NCBI GenBank assembly: GCA_018674025.1
Contig: JABHBC010000240.1
Location: forward strand, 1 to 6,709
Length of the DNA: 6,709 nt
Source of the DNA: Flavobacteriaceae bacterium
GTDB lineage: Bacteria > Bacteroidota > Bacteroidia > Flavobacteriales > Flavobacteriaceae
Direction: 5' to 3'
Of this stretch, positions 1 to 6,145 are shown in pieces; within the stretch, counting starts at the first letter, position 1, and every line of letters starts with the position of its first letter. Position numbers and translations under genes: made by a program. The notes under the pieces are model-generated. The model was not told where the DNA came from. It did not search any database and saw only the letters and a program-made list of their open reading frames with translations.

Positions 1-452
1 GGCATTAAAGGATTATCTTGATTGGCAGTTCCACATACTTCAAGTTTTCCATCTTCCATAACACAAAGCCATGCCCATCCTGAACCAAACTGTGTGGCAG
101 CAGCTTTTGAAAACTGATCTTTAAATGAATCAAAGGAACCAAAAGAGGTGTTGATGTGATTTAACATAGTATCAGAGATAGCTTCATTTTCAACAGGTGA
201 AATTACTTCCCAAAACAATTTATGATTATAATAACCACCGGAATTATTTCTCAATCCTTTATTATTCATATCAAGATTAACTAAAATAGACTCAATTGTA
301 GCAGAATCTAAATCAGTATCCTTAATGGCATTATTTAGATTATTAGTGTAACCATTGTGATGTTTAGAATGATGAATTTCCATTGTTCTAGCGTCGATAG
401 ATGGTTCTAATGCGTCATATGAAAAGTTAAGTTCTGGTAATTTAAATGCCAT
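1..452 (-). CDS. sodA: Superoxide dismutase, Mn/Fe family with Mn-type signature (3' end outside window)
   Basis: This gene encodes the N-terminal 150 residues of a cytoplasmic superoxide dismutase, which converts superoxide to oxygen and hydrogen peroxide. The protein starts MAFKLPELNFSYDALEP, the usual beginning of the family. Two of the four metal ligands are visible: His27 in EIHHSKHH and His77 in GGYYNHKLFW. Tyr35 is the conserved second-sphere tyrosine. The Asp and second His ligands of the DxWEH motif lie beyond the left edge. Two positions that separate Mn from Fe enzymes look Mn-type: the Gly pair before YYNH, and a Gln in GTANQDNPLM. Cambialistic use of Fe cannot be excluded, because metal preference in Bacteroidota enzymes does not always follow these residues. 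The ATG at 452 has an A-rich leader and no Shine-Dalgarno motif, as expected in this phylum. The gene is divergent from addA, and the two start codons are about 100 bp apart. Confidence 0.96.
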   Translation of the reverse strand, partial: MAFKLPELNFSYDALEPSIDARTMEIHHSKHHNGYTNNLNNAIKDTDLDSATIESILVNLDMNNKGLRNNSGGYYNHKLFWEVISPVENEAISDTMLNHINTSFGSFDSFKDQFSKAAATQFGSGWAWLCVMEDGKLEVCGTANQDNPLM

Positions 453-487
453 TGTATTATTTTTTAGGTTAATATTTGTTTAATATT

Positions 488-495
488 CAAATTTA
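488..495 (-). promoter_or_regulatory. Candidate -7 box of the sod promoter
   Basis: Read on the minus strand this is TAAATTTG, a perfect match to the Bacteroidota -7 consensus TAnnTTTG. It lies 35 bases upstream of the sod ATG, so transcription would begin roughly 25 to 30 bases before the start codon. I find no TTG or TTTG at the expected -33 distance, so the call rests on the -7 box and its position. A match of this kind has some chance of arising in AT-rich DNA. Confidence 0.5.
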
Positions 496-512
496 CAAAA
501 AGGATTATTAAT

Positions 513-557
513 AAGTAATATAGTTTACTTAATTTGGTTAAGTAAACTATATTACTT
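513..557. repeat. Perfect inverted repeat, 20-bp arms and 5-nt loop, overlapping the addA start
   Basis: The left arm (513-532) and right arm (538-557) are exact reverse complements around the loop TTTGG. Each arm is itself an imperfect dyad of the form AAGTAA-N6-TTACTT, so the element contains two such dyads whose centres are 27 bp apart. It lies between the divergent sod and addA genes, upstream of the candidate sod -7 box. The first two bases of the addA TTG start codon are inside the right arm. No T-run follows it on either strand at the spacing of an intrinsic terminator, so an operator or an mRNA hairpin that hides the addA start is more plausible than a terminator. The function is inferred only. 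Confidence 0.9.
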
Positions 558-3500
558 GGAACATTTTTATAACATATATAATGCATCAGCTGGAAGTGGA
601 AAAACTTTTAACCTGGTTAAGGAATATTTAAAAATATTACTTACTGATGAACAAGTTGATTCTTACAAAAAGATTCTATCTATCACATTTACTAATAAAG
701 CTGTAAATGAAATGAAAAGTAGAATAATTGAAAATTTAAATCAACTTACCAAAATAAATTTAAAAGAAAAGAGTAGCCCCCTTCTAGAATCCATAAAAAA
801 AGAAACGGGTTTAAGTAATCAAGAAATTCAATTAAAATCGATCTCAATATTGAAATCAATTTTAATAAATTATGCTTCATTTAACATCTCAACAATAGAT
901 AAATTTACTCAGAAAATTATAAGAAATTTTGCTTACGAAATAAAAATTCCTGTAAACTATGAGGTAGAAATTAAAACTAAAGATTTATTAGAAGAGTCAA
1001 CTGCTAAATTAATTTCAAAAGCGGGAAGTGATAACAGATTAACAAAAGCTCTTATTAATTTTTCATTTGAAAAATCTGCTAATGATAAAAGTTGGGATAT
1101 AGAATATGACTTAAATAATATTTCTAAATTATTATTAAATGAGAATCACTTTGAACAAATATCTGCTATTGAGAATAAAAATTTAGAGGATTTTGAAAAG
1201 TTAAAAAAACAAATTGATGATAACAAAATAAAAATTGAATCAGAAATTATAAATGAGGCCACAAATTGCTTAAACTTTATCTATAGCAAAGGCTTAGAGG
1301 ATAGTGATTTTTTGAGTCAAGCTTTACCAAAACACTTAAAAAAGGTAAAATCAAAAAATTTTAATGCACTATACACTAATCAATTAGAAGCTAACATTCA
1401 AAAAGGTTATCTATATAAAAAAACCTTATCAGAGGATAAAAAAAGCATACTTGACTCTATAAAAGAAGAGCTTTATATTGTTTTTTCTAGTTTAAAGAAA
1501 AAGATATTCAAATTTAAATTTTATGAAAATATTCAATCAAATAATAGACCTTTGTCAATTCTTAAACATATAAATTCAGAATTAGAAATTATTAAAAAAG
1601 AGAGAAATATTATTCTTATTTCTGAATTTAACAAAATCGTAAATAATCAAATAAAAAATCAGCCTGCACTTTTTGTTTATGAAAAAATAGGTGTAAAATA
1701 TAAACACTTTTTTATTGATGAATTTCAGGATACGTCTAAACTACAATGGACTAATTTAATACCACTTATTGAAAATTCACTTTCATCGGAAAATTCTTCT
1801 TTATCTATTTCAGGAGATATAAAACAGGCTATTTATAGATGGAGAGGTGGAGAACCTGAACAATTGCTCAAACTTTGTAATAACAATACAGAGTTTTTAA
1901 CCAAAAGCAAAGTAATTAATTTAGAAACTAATTACAGAAGTAAAAATGAAATAATTAAATTTAATAATTCACTTTTTTCTCATATCAGTCAATTTGTATT
2001 TACCTCTGAAATTCATAAAGACATATATAAGAATTGCCAACAAGATTACAACAATAATTTAGGAGGGTATGTTGGAATTAATATATTAAATGACTTAGAT
2101 TCTATTGCAGAAAAAGAAAACGCTTATAACTTAAAAATACAGAAGATCGTCGAAGCTAGTTTAAAAAATGGTTTCGAATTAAGAGATATATGCATACTGG
2201 TGAGAACGAATGATCAAGGGGTGAAGATTTCAGACTTTTTAAACAAAAAAGACATAGACATTATCTCGTCTGAAACATTATTAATTAGCAAATCTGAAGA
2301 AGTAGAATTTATTATTGCAATTTTAAAATTTTGCTCTCAGCCTAATCTAGTAAACTCAAAATTAGATATTATAAATTATTTACACAGAACAAATAATTTA
2401 AAAAAATCTAAACACTCCTTTATCAAGGGATTAATAAAAAAAAACAAAAAAGAATTTTTCAAAGAACTGCACAAACTTAATTTATATTTTGATTATAATA
2501 TTTTAACTAAATCTTCTCTTTATGAAGCAATTGAATATATTATTTATGCATTCAAATTATCTAAAAAGTCAAATAATTATATTCAATTTTTTCTAGATTT
2601 TACTTTTGATTATTCAAATAAAAATTTTGCTAATACTCAGGATTTCATAAATCATTATGAATCAAAAAAAGATACTTTAAGTATTGTAGCTCCTGAGCAA
2701 AGTGATGCTGTTAAGATAATGACCATTCACAAATCAAAAGGGCTTGAATTTCCTATTGTAATCTATGCTTATGCAGATATAGATGTTTACAAAGAAAAGG
2801 ATGCTAAAGAATGGTACCCTGTAAGTAAAGATGAATTTAATGGTTTTAATAATCTGCTCTTAAATTTTAATAAGGATTTTGAGTTTTTTGGAGATATTGG
2901 TAATTTAATATATAAGACTCATCAAATGAATTTAGAGTTAGATAATATCAATTTACTTTACGTAGCATTAACAAGAGCTCAAAATGAACTTCATATAATA
3001 TGCTCTAATTCGTGCAATAAAAAGGGAGAAGAAAACTTAAAAAAATATTCTGGGATGTTTATTAATTATTTAAAGAAAAATGATTTATGGAATGCAAACA
3101 TAGAGACTTTTGAGTTTGGTCAAAAAATAAAAAAAGATATATCAACAAAAAAACTCAATACATCAATAATTGACGAATTTATAATCAACCCAAAGGAAGT
3201 TCACGATATAAATATTGATGCTAAGTCTGCAAAAATATGGGGTACATCTTTAGAAGAAGCTACAAACAATGGGAATTTATTACATGAGATTATGTCTAAA
3301 ATAAAATCCAAGCAGGACCTAGAAAGAGTTTTAAAATATTTCTATGAAAATGGCACAATTAATACAATACTAAAAGAAAAATACAGACAACTAATAATTG
3401 AAATTTTAGATCATGAAAAGTTGAGTCACTATTACAATCCTGATTTAAAATCATATAACGAAAAAGATATAATTTTAAAAAATAGTGACCCTATCAGAGC

Positions 3501-3684
3501 TGATAGAATTGTTTTTAATTCTGACAAAGAAATATGTGTAATCGACTACAAAACAGGAAAATTAAAAAAAGAAGATTATGATCAAATTAATAGTTATGAA
3601 TTAGTTTTGAGTAATATGGGCTATACAGTTAAAGATAAAATTATCATAAATACAGCAAACAGATTAGAGGTAATTAAATTTTAA
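556..3684 (+). CDS. addA: AddA-type UvrD/RecB-family helicase-nuclease
   Basis: This is the ATP-dependent helicase and nuclease subunit of an AddAB-type complex, which processes double-strand DNA ends for RecA-dependent repair. Superfamily 1A motifs appear in order: Walker A ASAGSGKT (10-17), motif Ia SITFTNKAVNEM (about 42-53), STIDKFTQ (about 114-121), Walker B DEFQDT (388-393), motif III GDIKQAIYRWRGG (420-432), motif IV NYRS (459-462), motif V IMTIHKSKGLEFP (about 721-733) and motif VI LLYVALTRA (800-808). The C-terminal PD-(D/E)XK nuclease looks intact: His910, Asp983 (RADRI), Asp997 and Lys999 (IDYKTGK), then Gln1010 and Tyr1014. The length of 1042 residues suits the flavobacterial family. 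The start is TTG at 556. The frame is open back to 484 but contains no ATG or GTG there, and the next in-frame ATG is residue 53, past Walker A. The gene is poor in G and C and rich in Lys, Asn and Ile codons. Its probable partner, an addB-like gene, begins at 6146. Confidence 0.94.
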   Translation: MEHFYNIYNASAGSGKTFNLVKEYLKILLTDEQVDSYKKILSITFTNKAVNEMKSRIIENLNQLTKINLKEKSSPLLESIKKETGLSNQEIQLKSISILKSILINYASFNISTIDKFTQKIIRNFAYEIKIPVNYEVEIKTKDLLEESTAKLISKAGSDNRLTKALINFSFEKSANDKSWDIEYDLNNISKLLLNENHFEQISAIENKNLEDFEKLKKQIDDNKIKIESEIINEATNCLNFIYSKGLEDSDFLSQALPKHLKKVKSKNFNALYTNQLEANIQKGYLYKKTLSEDKKSILDSIKEELYIVFSSLKKKIFKFKFYENIQSNNRPLSILKHINSELEIIKKERNIILISEFNKIVNNQIKNQPALFVYEKIGVKYKHFFIDEFQDTSKLQWTNLIPLIENSLSSENSSLSISGDIKQAIYRWRGGEPEQLLKLCNNNTEFLTKSKVINLETNYRSKNEIIKFNNSLFSHISQFVFTSEIHKDIYKNCQQDYNNNLGGYVGINILNDLDSIAEKENAYNLKIQKIVEASLKNGFELRDICILVRTNDQGVKISDFLNKKDIDIISSETLLISKSEEVEFIIAILKFCSQPNLVNSKLDIINYLHRTNNLKKSKHSFIKGLIKKNKKEFFKELHKLNLYFDYNILTKSSLYEAIEYIIYAFKLSKKSNNYIQFFLDFTFDYSNKNFANTQDFINHYESKKDTLSIVAPEQSDAVKIMTIHKSKGLEFPIVIYAYADIDVYKEKDAKEWYPVSKDEFNGFNNLLLNFNKDFEFFGDIGNLIYKTHQMNLELDNINLLYVALTRAQNELHIICSNSCNKKGEENLKKYSGMFINYLKKNDLWNANIETFEFGQKIKKDISTKKLNTSIIDEFIINPKEVHDINIDAKSAKIWGTSLEEATNNGNLLHEIMSKIKSKQDLERVLKYFYENGTINTILKEKYRQLIIEILDHEKLSHYYNPDLKSYNEKDIILKNSDPIRADRIVFNSDKEICVIDYKTGKLKKEDYDQINSYELVLSNMGYTVKDKIIINTANRLEVIKF

Positions 3685-3773
3685 TTAACATAGTAAATTC
3701 AAAAAAGTATATTTAATAATACTATTGATCATAATTTTAGTAACTAGTTAAAAATCAAGTCATTATTATTTAA

Positions 3774-3781
3774 TATATTTA
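3774..3781 (+). promoter_or_regulatory. Weak candidate -7 box for the barrel-only OMP gene
   Basis: TATATTTA matches seven of the eight positions of TAnnTTTG and ends 27 bases before the ATG at 3809. The downstream paralog has a perfect box at almost the same distance (30 bases), and this parallel is the main support. No -33 element is clear. The 124 bp between addA and this gene contain no convincing terminator, so read-through from addA is also possible. Confidence 0.3.
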
Positions 3782-3808
3782 TGAGTATAAACTATAAAAA
3801 AAATTATT

Positions 3809-4399
3809 ATGAAAAATTTAAGCAAACTACTAATCGCTGTATTAATAACTTTTAGTTACACAAACACTTACTCTCAAGATGAGAATAACCCTTGGCAGTT
3901 TTCATTTGGAATAAATGCAGTTGATTTAAATGCAGATGAATTTTTTGCCATAGATGAAAGCTGGAATGTTTCTAGCGGGTTATCTATGTTTACTTTATCA
4001 AAATATTTAGGAGATAATATGTCACTTGGTCTTAGTGGATCTGTTAACTCAATCTCAAAATTTACAGACGGAGATGAGTTTATAAACGATGCTACTAACT
4101 TTGCAGGTGATTTGATGCTTAAATACAGTTTAAGTGAAGTGCTAAGTTTGGAAAAAATGGAACCTTTTGTTGGAATTGGAATAGGTAAAACATGGATGGA
4201 TTCTTCATCATGGATGACTTCAAATGCAAGTCTTGGTTTGAATTACTGGTTTTCTGATGTTTGGGGACTAACTGCACAGGTAGATTACAAACTTAATATG
4301 TCTGAAAATGGAAGAGGTAATACAGTAATGCTAGACGAGGGTGAGTTGATGAGATATTCTCTAGGGTTTGCTGTAAGATTTGGTGGGGAGGATAAGTAG
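3809..4399 (+). CDS. Outer-membrane beta-barrel protein, barrel-only OmpA paralog
   Basis: This gene encodes a 196-residue exported protein predicted to sit in the outer membrane as a small beta-barrel. Residues 1-22 form a signal peptide: MKN-SK start, hydrophobic core LLIAVLITF, likely signal peptidase I cleavage after TYS and before QDENN. The remainder aligns along its whole length with the signal peptide and barrel of the next gene, at about three quarters identity by hand alignment. The final strand is MRYSLGFAVRFGG and the protein stops four residues later, exactly where the paralog enters its type-3 repeats. It therefore has neither the calcium-binding repeats nor the peptidoglycan-binding OmpA domain. 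No remnant of either is visible after the stop codon. Relative to the paralog it lacks six residues after the first strand and about fourteen before the last strand. It probably arose by tandem partial duplication. Its ligand or role is unknown. Confidence 0.9.
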   Translation: MKNLSKLLIAVLITFSYTNTYSQDENNPWQFSFGINAVDLNADEFFAIDESWNVSSGLSMFTLSKYLGDNMSLGLSGSVNSISKFTDGDEFINDATNFAGDLMLKYSLSEVLSLEKMEPFVGIGIGKTWMDSSSWMTSNASLGLNYWFSDVWGLTAQVDYKLNMSENGRGNTVMLDEGELMRYSLGFAVRFGGEDK

Positions 4400-4543
4400 C
4401 AAGTCTATTTGTTATTTGATAATTTAAAATTATATTTATAATATGCTGATTTACTGTATCTTACATTTTTTTAAATTTAGATATTAAATTGGTATTTATA
4501 TCTGTTATTAGTAATTTTATTGTCTAAAATTATTTTTAAATTT

Positions 4544-4563
4544 AAAAAAAAGTGTGTTTTTTT
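4544..4563. other. A-tract/T-tract upstream of the ompA promoter
   Basis: Eight A's, the spacer GTGTG and seven T's lie about 35 to 55 bases upstream of the candidate ompA -7 box. This position suits an AT-rich upstream element or intrinsically bent DNA that raises promoter strength. The A and T runs could also pair in RNA, but such a stem would hold only A-U pairs and would be a poor terminator. The rest of 4400-4634 is AT-rich with no gene or clear structure. Function here is inferred. Confidence 0.35.
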
Positions 4564-4596
4564 GAATCTATATGATAATAATTATAGGAAAAACCA

Positions 4597-4604
4597 TATT
4601 TTTG
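4597..4604 (+). promoter_or_regulatory. Candidate -7 box of the full-length ompA promoter
   Basis: TATTTTTG is a perfect match to the Bacteroidota -7 consensus TAnnTTTG. It ends 30 bases before the ATG at 4635, which implies a short A-rich leader. This also argues against the upstream in-frame ATG at 4572, which lies before the box and would not be transcribed. No TTG is seen at the usual -33 spacing. The nearest TTTG (4561-4564) is too far away. Confidence 0.55.
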
Positions 4605-4634
4605 CAGAATAAAGAAAAACTTAATAAAAAAATT

Positions 4635-6059
4635 ATGAAAAATTTTAGCAAACTATTGTTAATACTTTTAGTAACTATAGGTTACACTAACATGCATGCT
4701 CAGGACAATAATAATCCTTGGCAATTCACATTTGGTATAAATGCTGTTGATTTAGATGCGGATGAAAATACTAAGTTCGATGAATATTTTGCAGTAGATG
4801 AAAACTGGAACGTTTCTAGTGGATTATCTATGTTTACTCTGTCTAAATATTTAGGAGATAATTTCTCACTTGGTCTTAGCGGATCGGTAAATTCAATCTC
4901 AAAATTTGCAGATGGTGCTGAGTTTATAAATGACGTAAAATATTTCGCAGGTGATTTGATGCTTAAATATAATTTAGGAGAAGATCTTAACATGCAAAAA
5001 ATGGAGCCATTTGTTGGAATTGGTTTAGGTAAAACATGGATGGATACACAATACTGGATGACTTCAAATGCAAGTCTTGGTATGAATTACTGGTTTTCTG
5101 ATGTATGGGGTTTAACTGCTCAAGTGGATTATAAACTTAATCTTTCTGATGACGGTAGAGGTAATACGGCGATAGCGATGAATGAATTAGTAAATGCAGG
5201 TGGTACTTACCCACTAATTGACGAAGGTGGCAGTATGAGATACTCAATTGGGCTTTCTGTAAAATTTGGCGGAACTGATACAGACGGAGATGGTGTTTAT
5301 GACAAACATGATGTATGTCCAGAGGTTCCAGGATTAAAAGAATTTAATGGCTGCCCAGATTCTGATGGAGACGGGATTCAAGATAGTGAGGACACATGTC
5401 CACTATTAGCTGGAAGTTTAGAATATGATGGTTGCCCAGATTCTGATGGAGATGGTGTTTCAGACAACAAAGATGCATGTCCAAACAAAGCAGGGTTAGC
5501 TTCTTTGGATGGTTGCCCAGATTCTGATGGAGATGGAATTGCCGACTCAAGAGATACTTGTCCAAATGTAGCAGGACCAAGAGCCAATAGAGGATGTCCA
5601 TGGCCTGATAGTGACGGTGATAGCGTTTTAGATAAAGACGATGATTGCCCATCTGAAGCAGGTTCAGTGGCTAATAATGGTTGTCCTGAAATATATCCAA
5701 GTGACGAAGCTTTAGCTCAATTGGTTGATTATTCAAGAACAATAAATTTCGCATTTGACTCTGCAGAATTTACTGATGGAACTCCTCCAGTATTAGATGC
5801 AATCGTTGAAATTTTAATGGCATATCCAAAAGCTAACTTTTCTGTTGAAGGACATTGTGATAGTTTAGGGTCTAAAAAAGTTAATCAAAAGATTTCTGAT
5901 AAAAGAGCAAATGCAGTTGTAAGTTATTTAACTAACAGTGGTGTTGCTTCTTCAAGATTAACCGCTAAAGGATTTGGCGAATCAGCTCCAATTGATACTA
6001 ATGACACGAGAGCTGGTAGAGCTAATAACAGAAGAGTTGAGATTATTCTTGTTAAGTAA
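4635..6059 (+). CDS. OmpA-family protein: barrel, five TSP type-3 repeats, peptidoglycan-binding domain
   Basis: This is a 474-residue outer-membrane protein expected to link the outer membrane to peptidoglycan. Residues 1-22 are a signal peptide with likely cleavage after MHA and before QDNNN. Residues 23 to about 212 form a small beta-barrel starting PWQFTFGINAVDL and ending MRYSIGLSVKFGG. Residues 215-351 hold five thrombospondin type-3 repeats of the form DSDGDG-DxxDxCP-GCP, which bind calcium through Asp-rich loops and carry paired cysteines. Residues 352-474 are the OmpA C-terminal domain, with Asp409 (GHCDSLG) and Arg424 (SDKRANAV) as the predicted diaminopimelate contacts and NNRRVEI near the end. 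The usual GHTD motif reads GHCD here, which gives an odd cysteine total of eleven. The start at 4635 is chosen over an in-frame ATG at 4572 because it begins the signal peptide, matches the upstream paralog, and follows the promoter. Codons are less AT-rich than in addA, as expected for an abundant protein. A strong terminator follows. Confidence 0.95.
   Translation: MKNFSKLLLILLVTIGYTNMHAQDNNNPWQFTFGINAVDLDADENTKFDEYFAVDENWNVSSGLSMFTLSKYLGDNFSLGLSGSVNSISKFADGAEFINDVKYFAGDLMLKYNLGEDLNMQKMEPFVGIGLGKTWMDTQYWMTSNASLGMNYWFSDVWGLTAQVDYKLNLSDDGRGNTAIAMNELVNAGGTYPLIDEGGSMRYSIGLSVKFGGTDTDGDGVYDKHDVCPEVPGLKEFNGCPDSDGDGIQDSEDTCPLLAGSLEYDGCPDSDGDGVSDNKDACPNKAGLASLDGCPDSDGDGIADSRDTCPNVAGPRANRGCPWPDSDGDSVLDKDDDCPSEAGSVANNGCPEIYPSDEALAQLVDYSRTINFAFDSAEFTDGTPPVLDAIVEILMAYPKANFSVEGHCDSLGSKKVNQKISDKRANAVVSYLTNSGVASSRLTAKGFGESAPIDTNDTRAGRANNRRVEIILVK
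5277..5687 (+). repeat. Five tandem 81-bp repeat units encoding TSP type-3 motifs
   Basis: The units start at 5277, 5358, 5439, 5520 and 5607. Four are 81 bp (27 codons), and the fourth is 87 bp because it adds Trp-Pro after GCP. Units 2 to 4 open with the same bases, gattctgatggaga. A 29-bp stretch at 5427-5455 recurs exactly at 5508-5536, one unit later. The reading frame is kept throughout, so this is coding repetition within ompA and not a separate element. Confidence 0.93.
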
Positions 6060-6101
6060 TTTATAAGATTATCTGAAAAAATTCTTTTAAAATTATATAT
6101 T

Positions 6102-6140
6102 TAAAAAACGCTTCTTAATTAAGAAGCGTTTTTTATTTTT
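6102..6140 (+). terminator. Intrinsic terminator after ompA
   Basis: A 34-bp perfect palindrome (6102-6135) folds into a stem whose core is ACGCTTCTT paired with AAGAAGCGT, closed by a short AT loop and flanked by six A's and six T's. The T-rich tail continues to 6140. It begins 43 bases after the ompA stop codon. The symmetry with A's on one side and T's on the other would also allow termination in the reverse direction. The palindrome ends 10 bases before the next gene's ATG. Confidence 0.92.
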
Positions 6141-6145
6141 ATAAA

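Noticed and set aside
3741..3750. Short palindrome TAACTAGTTA between addA and the barrel-only gene
   Set aside because: A 10-bp palindrome is expected by chance in AT-rich DNA and nothing around it supports a site.
4544..4563. A8-GTGTG-T7 as a terminator of the barrel-only gene
   Set aside because: The stem would contain only A-U pairs and lies about 145 bases after the stop codon, so stable termination is unlikely.
4572..4634. In-frame upstream ATG that would extend the OmpA protein by 21 residues
   Set aside because: The extension precedes a clear signal peptide that matches the paralog's start, and it lies upstream of the candidate -7 box, so it is probably not transcribed or translated.
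4700..4993. Open frame on the minus strand within ompA
   Set aside because: It is antisense to a conserved barrel coding region, and its translation is not recognisable as any protein family.
5344..5652. Two overlapping minus-strand open frames under the type-3 repeats, with repetitive His/Leu/Ser-rich translations
   Set aside because: Their periodicity simply mirrors the 81-bp coding repeat on the plus strand, so they are shadows and not genes.
5277..5687. Periodic repeats that could be mistaken for a CRISPR-like array
   Set aside because: The units are in frame, variable, and encode well-known TSP type-3 motifs inside ompA. There are no constant repeats with unique spacers.
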